DNA from: an uncultured Allobosea sp.
Lineage (GTDB): Bacteria; Pseudomonadota; Alphaproteobacteria; Rhizobiales; Beijerinckiaceae
Reading direction: 5' to 3'
DNA length: 64,000 bases
Assembly (NCBI RefSeq): GCF_945956895.1
Contig: NZ_CAMFJF010000003.1
Span: 1 to 64,000 of the forward strand
Both the position numbers and the translations under genes were made by a program. The notes beneath the pieces were generated by a model. That model worked only from the letters and a program-made list of their open reading frames with translations, was not told the origin of the DNA and did not search any database. How positions within the stretch are numbered: the first letter of the stretch is position 1; the number at the start of each line of letters is the position of its first letter. Shown here one piece after another: positions 52,401-58,809 of this stretch.

Positions 52401-52621
52401 ACACGCTGCAGGGCCAGCAGACCTTCGACGAGATGCGTCGCAAGTACCGCCGCGACGCCGAGTTCAAGGACACGGTCGACCGCTATATCGACGAGTTCGA
52501 GCGCCTGCTCGGCGAAGCCGCCAAGGACGACCGCGACTCGATGGTAGCCAAGACCTACCTGACCTCGGAAACCGGCAAGGTCTACACGATGCTGGCCCAT
52601 GCCAGCGGGCGCTTCGAGTAA
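46478..52621 (+). CDS. rgsE: Giant polar growth-pole-ring (GPR/RgsE-type) protein with apolipoprotein-like repeats
   Basis: 2047 residues. An acidic and Pro/Ala-rich N-terminus (1-108) is followed by two transmembrane helices (about 113-133 and 153-175). The body is helical and, from residue 286 to 1517, keeps an unbroken 22-residue (2 x 11) register. A second helical region runs to about 1810, then a Pro/Ala-rich linker (about 1815-1925) and a C-terminal domain (about 1935-2047; MIDHDAAVELWDRYKRGERN). Agrobacterium GPR (about 2115 residues, apolipoprotein-like) and Sinorhizobium RgsE share this architecture; they form a ring at the growing pole and are needed for polar growth. I infer the same role from architecture, not from alignment. 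A clear terminator follows. Confidence 0.85.
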   Translation: MNRPKKLQDPTEAAMSAIEEALRLDQPKDSTETPVETEPRLPTTSENDLKLELPRVEPAPASPASAPAAPAPQQPAPPRAAIAPDTSRVANDDRRDSSSLVQAFAVRPSSKPYWFAALASLAWLGGAAFVLLGRYGSFSNGLPEPVASFGIGEWTLLALSIGAPVVFFFVLAALYRRTQEMRLISRAMTEVALRLAEPEVAGADSVLSLSQTIRREVAAMGDGIERAVARAGELETIVRGEISTLERAYADNEIRLRSLIDELVTQREAVVGNAERVKLAISGAHDGLAKDLDSASRTIAEAVSQAGDRVTGSLGAKGDQITQALGRAGEKMIEEISGRSHDLVERLQITSGEVSERLAGASGNLSDMLDGRAKEIASSLERTGAVLTEGLTAGAQDVTRAISETGTQVAETLTGRVETVNELLKNTGETLARDISARGTEAAERFEVSSRSMVALIESQSEALQARLAESGEALRNILSDEGESVTTRLAEVGRGVNSLLVRQNEAIANRLTEVGESVHGLIGTHGDTLVSRLNETARTVDDVLRERSEAIILRVSDVSQSLGESVAQHGDALTGRISDVAGQVNGLFTDQGSKLVDRLNETGQTVHTLLDQQAERLVGRVSSAGSELADLVGQQSDGVVNRVAEAGRSLASLMGEHSDATVARVSNAGADVAKLLSERSEALVSSVSGAVNSVETRLRDESELLVNRLTQAGQDVSAVVGNESERLITGLSETGMRVSALLEEQAGAMTVKVSQAGLEIKDLLGNESQALASRVADVGRSVHGILAERSNALITRLAETGASIDQQLDERGETLAARVTGSIEAARSALEQQQTGFLASVSETGEKVGALLGEQREAMVRDLVSTGREVHTLLGEQSEDLARRMTDATRTLTETINVDGRHVADRVSEATQGLRDTFTVHAEDARTMLAGTGREIVMALTQQGGRVNEALSANAESMLRSVEGRAQALNEALALRHDALTKLFDERGHEIEAALGGRLAAFSALFDTQGRDVENALAARLGAFEDLIVNQGGTLTAKISGDAQQLTAALHAGIAQVEKLISEDSVVLADKAGARALEAAEMLANRTREAADAMESQIKLFEDRSGAKSAEIAGTLDSLIARIDGSLGSRATALNEALVERTVDIARVLAEGGRDVTRALAAKADEIGEVVTSKSESLTRTLSDKADTINATLGGRALQIADTLDQSVARFEERVVGRLDTVSHTLDTRGDEIAVTLQGRSDAIASALAERAQELRALFDDQGGGMVSALAGQSEAIAAALTERAEQLRTLFDDRGLGIVAALGRRGDAISGALDQRAEQLRAIFEGQGAGIVTALERQGTAIANSLDERTDAMRAAFDAKGHGLVELLGRQGDTITQSLDERMEALRAVFDAKGSGLVAALGEQGATFTQSVDERVEALRAVFDARSNGAVEALNERGEALANEFASVGETVVRALESRGNAIVAGLRDRGAAIANAVEASSNALRETLESGSRQSIDALVGTNEQLREELGGMLGRLGEANKLMQQIVNGANKNLAAVENSLSTRVGELQTVIGTVMAEAGSASQQVTSQIAELKSFSEGTLRETAALIGQLDDRGTSLNDVTQASSAALNAVAGRLEQIEGRVGKALSERREALEQLHGLIANRTDDVESITRSFASLIDESLSTAEARARQIGTVLSDSAESTTNAIAQQFETIRSATGQERERTAEALRAAYAQVSTEISGEIAKVTERFQKAAQDMRGITGDIQRELEATRAELKRGVLELPAEAQESTSAMRRVVAEQIKALNDLTEIVTRAGRRGDVSLPIDHVASRRPVAAAAAPAPAAPAPAAPTRPAQAFTPAPQPAPAAEEPLLRPSIDAASEPAQPAALRPNVRIETATAPTRPTPVQEAPRRQPEPAQQQPAKAGWLSDLLTRASREDKQPEPSKPTSHSIEKLDSLSVDIARMIDHDAAVELWDRYKRGERNVFTRRLYTLQGQQTFDEMRRKYRRDAEFKDTVDRYIDEFERLLGEAAKDDRDSMVAKTYLTSETGKVYTMLAHASGRFE
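47333..51028 (+). repeat. 56 tandem 66-bp coding units (22-residue apolipoprotein-like repeat)
   Basis: I split the translation by hand from residue 286. All 56 consecutive 22-mers (to residue 1517) keep phase with no insertion or deletion, with a loose pattern of acidic residue, hydrophobic pair, Arg, Leu, Gly/Ala, then hydrophobic pairs (for example ESVTTRLAEVGRGVNSLL). Between about 50206 and 50800 a 99-bp superperiod dominates; for example CTGCGCGCCGTGTTCGACGC recurs at 50639 and 50738. Confidence 0.85.
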
Positions 52622-52649
52622 GCGCGCAGCTCCAGCAACCGAAATGCGC

Positions 52650-52682
52650 AAGGCCGCCCTGACGGGCGGCCTTTCCATTTTG
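52650..52682 (+). terminator. Rho-independent terminator after the growth-pole-ring gene
   Basis: Perfect 10-bp stem AAGGCCGCCC (52650-52659) with GGGCGGCCTT (52664-52673) and a 4-nt TGAC loop, followed by TCCATTTT. Confidence 0.88.
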
Positions 52683-52742
52683 GGCTGTTCCGCAAAGGCC
52701 TGCCGCGCGCCTGGGACGCACAGACCTTCAATGGAAACGCGG

Positions 52743-52838
52743 GTCATCCCGGCCGGAGCGATGCGAAGAGCCGGGATCCATGCCTGAACCTTGATCGGAA
52801 GCGTTCCGGAATGGATCCCGGGTCAAGCCCGGGATGAC
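52743..52838. repeat. Palindromic intergenic repeat, family A copy 4
   Basis: GTCATCCCGG (52743-52752) and CCGGGATGAC (52829-52838), with the inner GCCGGGATCCATGCC / GGAATGGATCCCGGGTC dyad. The flanks GGAAACGC on the left and GCGTGTTTCC on the right extend the palindrome outward. Confidence 0.9.
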
Positions 52839-52866
52839 GGCGTGTTTCCGGGTGAAATCGGCAGGT

Positions 52867-53580
52867 TTAAGCCGCCGCGCGGAAACGCGCCTCGCCTCGG
52901 TTCACGAAGCAGGTCTTGTCGAACAGGGCGAGGTCCAGCGGATTGGGCAGCCGGACATCCACGATCTCGGGGAATGGCCGGCTCGAGCCCTCATAGGAGC
53001 GGTCGATCTGCGAGAGGAAGACGAGGATCAGGCCCCTCTCCCGCGCGAATGCCTTCAGCATGCTCACTTGAAGCGCCAGCTCCGGCGTATCACGGCGCTG
53101 GTCGAGCAATTGCAGGTAATCGATCACCGCCACCGTGCCGCGCGGCGCTTCCGCCAGTCTCGCAACGATGTAGTCGGCGCTGATCGCATCGGAGCAGTCG
53201 CAGTCGAACAGGCCGGCAAATTCACCCGGCTCGATCTTGATCGCGCGCAACCGGGAGAGCACATCGGCCGGCGTGTATTCGAGCGTGAGGAACAGGCCGC
53301 GACGCCCGGACCGCATCGCTTCCGCGAGCAAAGCGAGGCTCGCCAGCGTCTTGCCCTGCCTCGGCCGCCCCGCCATCAGGACGAGATCGCCCGGCTCCAG
53401 CAGGGGCCAGAGCGCGCGAACCGAAGTCATTCCCGGCTGCTTCGCCGCAAGCAAGCTCCAGCTGCGATAGCCCTCCTCGCCCGCGATGCGGTCGAGCGCG
53501 GTGTGGAGCGGTATGCGCTCGGCCCGGCTCAGGAGCCTCGCCTTGCGCTTCAATTGATGGATCGGGGCCGACAAATTCAT
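52867..53580 (-). CDS. Orphan DnaB-C-like RecA-fold ATPase
   Basis: 237 residues. It resembles the C-terminal ATPase domain of replicative helicase DnaB alone: Walker A GRPRQGKT (71-78), LFLTLEYTPADVLSRL with catalytic Glu101, Walker B VAVIDYLQLLD (Asp154) and the sensor-like VFLSQIDR. The DnaB N-terminal domain is replaced by about 55 basic residues. It may be a non-replicative ATPase or a DNA-processing factor; I cannot say. ATG 53580 follows AGGAGG. No replication genes are adjacent. Confidence 0.75.
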   Translation of the reverse strand: MNLSAPIHQLKRKARLLSRAERIPLHTALDRIAGEEGYRSWSLLAAKQPGMTSVRALWPLLEPGDLVLMAGRPRQGKTLASLALLAEAMRSGRRGLFLTLEYTPADVLSRLRAIKIEPGEFAGLFDCDCSDAISADYIVARLAEAPRGTVAVIDYLQLLDQRRDTPELALQVSMLKAFARERGLILVFLSQIDRSYEGSSRPFPEIVDVRLPNPLDLALFDKTCFVNRGEARFRAAA

Positions 53581-53797
53581 GGCGTGAACCTCCTATCGCG
53601 AGCAGCTGGCGCAATCCCTCCTTATGCGTGATGCCCGGACAGACGGTCGGATCGTCGGAAATGCCCTGCATGACGATGCTTCCCCGGCTGGAGGGGGGAG
53701 GCTCGGGCCGAGCCGGAATCACAGCCTAGCGCAGCCGGCCCCGGAAGGGAATCGGCTGCGATCGCCCTGGGAAACTATGGGCGCTGCGAAGGCGCGC

Positions 53798-54403
53798 TCA
53801 GCGCGCCCAGCGCACGATCTCGACCAGAACCTGCGACAATGCCTTGTCGAGCGCCTGGGCCGCGCCCGGTCCGTCGACCGCGCCGGCCGGCACGCGCGCC
53901 GCGAAGAGCCGCGCCCGCTGGATCTGCCCGGTCCTGTCACCGACGATGCGGGCGGTGATCTCGACCACCGCCATGCCCGTCGCGGCATCGATGTTGAAGC
54001 TGCGGATATTGGTGTTGAGCTGGACATCGGGCGAGATGCGCTGGCCCGGCCCCGAGACCGAGCCGACGCGGCCGGCATTCTCGAAGGTCTGGATCAGGCG
54101 CGCCTGCACCAGGGCGGGAACCCGGTCCGCCCATTGCGCCCCACCGACGAAGGAGAGCGCGCCGCTCGAATCCCTGACGATGACGCGATCGGAGTCGAGC
54201 GCCTGCACCGCCGTCGGCTCGGCCACGACCATGATCGCCCGCGAGCCTCCGACCTTGCCGAAACCACCGGGAGCCGAAAGGTCGAAGGTGGTCGGCGTCG
54301 CCCCGCCGCCGCAGCCTGCGAGCAGTGCAGCCGCAGCCACGACCAGCGCCGGAAGGAGGCGATGAGCCCGGCGGGCCGCAGGAAGCTGAACCTCGATCGT
54401 CAT
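53798..54403 (-). CDS. ABC-type transport auxiliary lipoprotein (PqiC/DUF330-like) of the Mla operon
   Basis: 201 residues. The signal peptide ends in lipobox LLAGC, so it is an outer- or inner-membrane lipoprotein. The mature part fits the ABC_trans_aux (LptE/PqiC-like) family: AVQALDSDRVIVRDSSG, QWADRVPALVQARLIQTFENA. It is the last gene of the mlaEFD-lipoprotein operon, only 4 nt after mlaD, and probably assists lipid transfer across the periplasm. ATG 54403 is supported by the lipoprotein signal. Confidence 0.88.
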   Translation of the reverse strand: MTIEVQLPAARRAHRLLPALVVAAAALLAGCGGGATPTTFDLSAPGGFGKVGGSRAIMVVAEPTAVQALDSDRVIVRDSSGALSFVGGAQWADRVPALVQARLIQTFENAGRVGSVSGPGQRISPDVQLNTNIRSFNIDAATGMAVVEITARIVGDRTGQIQRARLFAARVPAGAVDGPGAAQALDKALSQVLVEIVRWAR

Positions 54404-54407
54404 GGGG

Positions 54408-55550
54408 CTAGCGGGATCCGTTGTACTGGGGGAGCGGCGGTTTGCCGCCGAATATGAACTGCTGCGGGTTGCGTTCGAAATTCCGCAAGGTGCGGTTGAG
54501 TTCCGTGAGCGTCCGTTTGCCGTCCGAGGCCAGCGTCTCGACATCGCGCAGACCCGGCCCGGTGAAGCGGCTGATGCCGGCGGTGATCTCAGCGGTGCGC
54601 TTGTCGAGATTGTCGGCGAGCGTGCGGATCGACTTGGCGGCATCCGCGACCTCCTGGAAGGCGCTGCGGCCATCGGGCCCCGACCCGGATTCAAGGAAGC
54701 CCTTCGCCGCCTTGAGCACGCCCTCGACCTGATCGGCCGCGCGGTCGAGCTTGGCCGAGAGCGAGGCCGCGTCCTTGACGACCTTGGCGACATCGGCGCT
54801 GGAGCCGCCGAGCGCGCCAGTGAACTTGTCGACATTATCGACGATGCTGGCGATCCGGTTGCGATCGACCGAGCGCACCACCGCCGTCAGTTCCTCGCTG
54901 AGCGATTGCAGCTTCTGCGACAGCGGCTGGATCGTCTCGGCGATGTTGCCGAAGCCGGCCATCAGCTTGTCGAGCCCGTCGGCATTGTTGCCGAGCGCCT
55001 GAGAGAACTTCTCGACATTGCGGACGGTGTTGTTGATCGGCGTGGCGTTCTGCTTGATCAGCCCGTCGAGCGAGGTCAGCATGCCATCGGCCTTCTGAGC
55101 GACGTTGCGCACGGTCTCGATGATGTCCTGCAGCTCCGAACGCTCGGCGATGATCGTCGGCATCGGCTCGCCGGGCTTGGCCTTCAGGACCGGCGCGGAG
55201 GGATCGCCGCCGATGAGCTGCAACGCGACCACGCCGGCCAGCCCTTGCGCCTCGATGCGCGCACGCGTGTCCTCGCGCAGAGGCGTGGTGTTGGCGACCT
55301 GGATCACGGCATAGATGCGTCGCGGATCGTCCGGCTGGAGCTCGATATTGGTGACCTCGCCGACGCGCAGGCCGTTGAAGAGCACGCTCGATCCGCGCCC
55401 GAGCCCGGTCACTGTGCCAGTGAAGATGACGCGGATGCTCTCCTTGCGCCCGGCCCCGCCACTGTTGAACCAGTAGACGAAGCCGAAAGCCGCCGCGAGG
55501 ACCGCGAGCGTGAACAGGCCGACGAGTGCGTAATTGGCGCGCGATTCCAT
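54408..55550 (-). CDS. mlaD: MlaD-family MCE-domain lipid-binding protein
   Basis: 380 residues. One N-terminal membrane anchor (YALVGLFTLAVLAAAFGFVYW) precedes an MCE domain (about 38-116; IRVIFTGTVTGLGRGSSVLFNGLRVGEV). The rest is a long helical region of about 240 residues, longer than E. coli MlaD and similar to other alphaproteobacterial versions. It binds phospholipid on the periplasmic side of the MlaEF complex. Start 55550 lies 3 nt after the ATPase stop. Confidence 0.92.
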   Translation of the reverse strand: MESRANYALVGLFTLAVLAAAFGFVYWFNSGGAGRKESIRVIFTGTVTGLGRGSSVLFNGLRVGEVTNIELQPDDPRRIYAVIQVANTTPLREDTRARIEAQGLAGVVALQLIGGDPSAPVLKAKPGEPMPTIIAERSELQDIIETVRNVAQKADGMLTSLDGLIKQNATPINNTVRNVEKFSQALGNNADGLDKLMAGFGNIAETIQPLSQKLQSLSEELTAVVRSVDRNRIASIVDNVDKFTGALGGSSADVAKVVKDAASLSAKLDRAADQVEGVLKAAKGFLESGSGPDGRSAFQEVADAAKSIRTLADNLDKRTAEITAGISRFTGPGLRDVETLASDGKRTLTELNRTLRNFERNPQQFIFGGKPPLPQYNGSR

Positions 55551-55553
55551 CGT

Positions 55554-56384
55554 CTAGAGGCTCTGTCCCTGCTCTCCCGCCGGCAGCCTGGCCATGGCGC
55601 GCTCCCCGCCGAAATAGGCCTTCAACCATTGATGGTCGGACGCCAGCATCGTCGCCAGCGGCCCAACCGCGATCACCTTCTTGTCCGCCAGGGCGGCGAT
55701 TCGGTCGCAGGCATGATACAGGCTGTCGAGGTCGTGGGTTACCATGAAGACGGTGAGACCCAGAGTCTGCTTCAAGGTCATGATCAGGTCGTCGAATTCG
55801 GCGGCGCCGATCGGGTCCAGCCCCGATGTCGGCTCGTCCAGGAAGACGATCTCGGGATCGAGCGCGAGTGCCCGGGCCAAAGCCGCGCGCTTGATCATGC
55901 CGCCCGAGAGTTCGGAAGGCGCCTTGTCGGCGGCATCGCGCGGCAGGCCGACGAGATCGAGCTTCACCATCGCCAGTTCGTCGAGCAGATCGGGCGAGAG
56001 CTGAAGGTACTCGCGCATCGGCACCTGGATGTTCTGCTTGACCGAGAGCGCCGAGAACAGCGCGCCCTGCTGGAACATCACGCCGAAGCGCCGCTCGAGC
56101 ACGCGGCGCTGTTGCAAGTTGAGGTCGTCGACATCCTCCCCGAAGACCTCGATGGTCCCGCGCGCCTTGCGGACGAGGCCGAGGATGGTGCGGGTCAGCA
56201 CCGACTTGCCCTGGCCAGAGCCGCCGACGAAGCCGAGGATCTCGCCGCGCAACACGTCGAGATTGAGCCCGTCCATGATCACCTTGTCACCGAAGGCAAC
56301 CTTGAGATCGCGGACGCGGATCACCGCTTCAGGCGCGCCAGGAGCCTGCGTCGGATGGGGGTGGGAAGCATCTTGCCGCGCCAT
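55554..56384 (-). CDS. mlaF: MlaF-type ABC ATP-binding protein
   Basis: 276 residues. The Walker A motif is GGSGQGKS (54-61), the Q-loop is MFQQGALFSALSV, the signature is SELSGGMIKRAALARAL, the Walker B is IVFLDEPTSGLDP and the switch His is in VTHDLDSLY. FQQGALFSALSV is typical of MlaF/Ttg2A. It powers the retrograde or anterograde phospholipid shuttle. It is separated from mlaE by 2 nt. Confidence 0.94.
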   Translation of the reverse strand: MARQDASHPHPTQAPGAPEAVIRVRDLKVAFGDKVIMDGLNLDVLRGEILGFVGGSGQGKSVLTRTILGLVRKARGTIEVFGEDVDDLNLQQRRVLERRFGVMFQQGALFSALSVKQNIQVPMREYLQLSPDLLDELAMVKLDLVGLPRDAADKAPSELSGGMIKRAALARALALDPEIVFLDEPTSGLDPIGAAEFDDLIMTLKQTLGLTVFMVTHDLDSLYHACDRIAALADKKVIAVGPLATMLASDHQWLKAYFGGERAMARLPAGEQGQSL

Positions 56385-56386
56385 CG

Positions 56387-57532
56387 TCAGAACTCGATCG
56401 AAGCGAAGAACATGGCGAAGAGCCCGTCGACGACGATGACCATGAAGATCGCCTTCACCACCGAGGCCGTGACCTGACGGCCGAGCGATTCCGCCGAGCC
56501 CTTGACCGCGAACCCTTCGATCGAAGCGATCAGGCCGATGACGAAGGCCATGAACGGCGCCTTGATCAGGCCGACCGCGAAATGCTTCCAGGTGATGACC
56601 GATTGCAAGCGGGCGAGGAAGGTGTCGACGCCGATGCCGCCATAGAGCCAGGAGACCAGCCCGGCGCCGACCAGGCCGGCCATCGCGGAGATGAAGGTCA
56701 GGATCGGCAGCGAGATGATCAGCGCCAGGATGCGCGGCACGACCAGAACCTCGATCGGGTCCAGCCCCATGACGCGCAAGGCATCGATCTCCTCGCGCAT
56801 CTTCATCGAGCCGATCTCGGCGGTGAAGGCCGAGCCCGAGCGGCCGGCGATCATGATCGAGGTCAGCAGCACCGCGAGTTCGCGCAGGATCAGGATGCCG
56901 GTGAGGTTCACGACAAAGGCGGAAGCGCCGAACTGCTGGAGCTGGAAGATGCCCTGCTGGGCGACGATGCAGCCGACGAGGAACGAGATCAGCATGATGA
57001 TCGGCGCGCCGTTGAAGGCGATCAGCTCGACCTGGTTGACCAGCGACGGCCCCCGGAACTTGCGCGGACCGAGGACGACGCTGGCCGAGCCGACCACGAC
57101 CTCGCCAAGAAACATGGCGCCGCCGACCATGTCGCGCCCGAAGCGCACGACGCCCTCGCCGATATCGACGAGGATATCGACGACGCCGACATGCCGGTGC
57201 AACTTCGGCGGATCCTCGTCATGAACCTGGACCTCAGCGAGCAGGATGCCGTGCTCGGGCTTGCTGCTGACGAGCTCGAGCGCGACGCCCTTTCTCTCCT
57301 CGCGTGCCTTCAGGCGGTTGAGGACATAGGCACCAAGCGTGTCGAGCCTGGTCACGTCCGAAAGGTCGATCCGGGCTCCCGTCTCCGCAGGCAGGCGCTC
57401 GGTGATCTCGCCGATCAGTTCTTCGATGCGGGGGGCGCGGTCGGCGCTCCAGGAGCCCGAAAGCGCCACCGCCAGCCTGCCCGCATCATCGCGGAGGATC
57501 ACCTGCGGTTCGGCGGTATCGAGGCTCGCCAT
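56387..57532 (-). CDS. mlaE: MlaE-family permease with N-terminal STAS domain
   Basis: 381 residues. Residues about 10-95 form a STAS domain (IDLSDVTRLDTLGAYVLNRL), followed by about five to six membrane helices of the MlaE family (MLISFLVGCIVAQQGIFQLQQFGA, IAGRSGSAFTAEIGSMKMREEIDAL, the conserved coupling motif). E. coli instead supplies the STAS function as separate MlaB; here it is fused. ATG 57532 precedes the STAS domain. A longer frame to 57775 is unlikely. First gene of the operon. Confidence 0.9.
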   Translation of the reverse strand: MASLDTAEPQVILRDDAGRLAVALSGSWSADRAPRIEELIGEITERLPAETGARIDLSDVTRLDTLGAYVLNRLKAREERKGVALELVSSKPEHGILLAEVQVHDEDPPKLHRHVGVVDILVDIGEGVVRFGRDMVGGAMFLGEVVVGSASVVLGPRKFRGPSLVNQVELIAFNGAPIIMLISFLVGCIVAQQGIFQLQQFGASAFVVNLTGILILRELAVLLTSIMIAGRSGSAFTAEIGSMKMREEIDALRVMGLDPIEVLVVPRILALIISLPILTFISAMAGLVGAGLVSWLYGGIGVDTFLARLQSVITWKHFAVGLIKAPFMAFVIGLIASIEGFAVKGSAESLGRQVTASVVKAIFMVIVVDGLFAMFFASIEF

Positions 57533-57844
57533 GTTGCCGTGAGGTCCTTGTCCCCTGGCCGGAACGGCCGTGAGGCGCCGCGCGGCCGCGCGGTGCCGGC
57601 CACACCAACCTCCACCCCCTGCCCTGTATTGCCGCGCCGTGCGCGCTTGGCAAGCATCGAGCCGACCGAGGCCCTCGGCCGGGCAGGGAAGCCTTCCGAG
57701 AACGCGGGAACCGCGGCTTTGCCGGCTGTTTGTTCCAATTCGGGGCGAAGGCAGCAATTCCTTAAGAAATCGCAAGGCAGGCTCGGAAACGTAACGTCAC
57801 GACCGCCCTCCTGATTCGGCCGGTCCTTCGAAGGCAGATCCGTC
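57533..57844. other. 312-nt divergent region between mlaE and the CheZ-like gene
   Basis: No gene is supported here; frames that cross it are extensions or shadows. It is GC-rich except for TTCCTTAAGAAATCGCAAG around 57758-57777, which could hold a promoter. I see no strong dyad. Promoters for both the mla operon and the plus-strand gene must lie here. Confidence 0.5.
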
Positions 57845-58702
57845 ATGGGCGACGTCCGCTCGCTGACACCGCTGAGCCAGGCCGACTACGAGGCGATCGA
57901 AGCCGCGGTGATGGAGACGGCGCGCGGCCGCTGGTTCATGGTGGAATACGCCAAGCGCAACCGGCAGGCGGACACGCTGCAATTGCTCGGCGCCATCCAG
58001 CGGATCGAACGGGTCGTCGGCCTTGGCGTGCACGAGACCAGCCGGGAAACCAATCTGATTGAGGCAGCCGCGCTGATCAGCGACCTGCGCACCGATCTCG
58101 AGCGGATCAGCGGCAAGGCCGAGGCGCGTTCATCCGGGCTTGCCGCGCAGATCGAGAAGGCCGCCGGTTCCGTGCTCGCCGCGGCCGAGAGCATCCAGGA
58201 GACGGCCTGGAGCCTGCGCGAGACCGGAGCGGACGCGGAAGCCTGCGACGCGCTCGACCGGAACGCCTCCGAAATCTCGACGGCGATCGGCATCGTCGAC
58301 AGCGTGGTCCAGCGCATCGACAAGATCGCCGACACGATCGCGATGCTGGATTCCAGCTTGCGGGCCTTTGGTGAAGTCTCGCGCGAGTCGAGCGTGAGCT
58401 TCGAGGCGATGGCGGCCTCCGCAGAGGCGATGACGGTGCCCGCTCCCTCCGCCGCGCCGCGCCACTACGCCGATATCGAGATCGCGACCGATGGCCAAGA
58501 GCCCGTCCCGCTGGAGCGCAGCGACCGCCCGGCGGACGAAGCGCGCTTAAGCACCGTCCAGTTGCTCGACGACGACATCGTCTTCAGCGATCAAGCCGAC
58601 ACGCCACCGGCGGCCGCGCGTCTGACGGCGGCGCAGTCGGAAACCGCGCTGCGCGAGATCGACGCGATGCCGGCCGAGCGCAAGCTCGCCTATTTCGTCT
58701 AG
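57845..58702 (+). CDS. CheZ-like alphaproteobacterial protein
   Basis: 285 residues. The N-terminal half contains EAIEAAVMETARGRWFMVEY (residues 17-36) and is predicted helical through about 195, ending in VVQRIDKIADTIAMLDSS. This pattern occurs in proteins often labelled protein phosphatase CheZ in Rhizobiales, but I do not see the classic CheZ catalytic Gln segment, so phosphatase activity is uncertain. The C-terminal third is acidic and low in structure. ATG 57845 is the only early start. It is divergent from the mla operon. Confidence 0.6.
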   Translation: MGDVRSLTPLSQADYEAIEAAVMETARGRWFMVEYAKRNRQADTLQLLGAIQRIERVVGLGVHETSRETNLIEAAALISDLRTDLERISGKAEARSSGLAAQIEKAAGSVLAAAESIQETAWSLRETGADAEACDALDRNASEISTAIGIVDSVVQRIDKIADTIAMLDSSLRAFGEVSRESSVSFEAMAASAEAMTVPAPSAAPRHYADIEIATDGQEPVPLERSDRPADEARLSTVQLLDDDIVFSDQADTPPAAARLTAAQSETALREIDAMPAERKLAYFV

Positions 58703-58725
58703 ATCGGTTTTCGCCTTGACTGAAG

Positions 58726-58758
58726 CGTCATTGCCAGGAGCGCAGCGAAGCAATGACG
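58726..58758. repeat. Short palindromic repeat, family C half-copy
   Basis: CGTCATTG...CAATGACG with a GCAGCG core, 33 bp. It matches the outer ends of the full element at 10635-10734 (CGTCATTGC-AGGAGCGCAGCG) but lacks the central CAATCCAGGGGG portion, as if internally deleted. Confidence 0.75.
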
Positions 58759-58809
58759 GCCTGACGGTTCAATCAGCTCTAAAATTGCTCTAGCTTCCTC
58801 GCCAGCCGC

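Noticed and set aside
47243-52747. Antisense ORFs of 1834 and 1118 codons opposite the giant gene
   Set aside because: Both are products of the high GC content and the repetitive coding pattern on the plus strand. The plus-strand frame has transmembrane helices, family-like architecture and a terminator; the antisense products are low-complexity Arg/Asp/Gly or Arg/Ser strings.
54402-56477. 691-codon plus-strand ORF over mlaD and mlaF
   Set aside because: Covers two recognised minus-strand genes with correct operon spacing; no family-like sequence in the plus frame.
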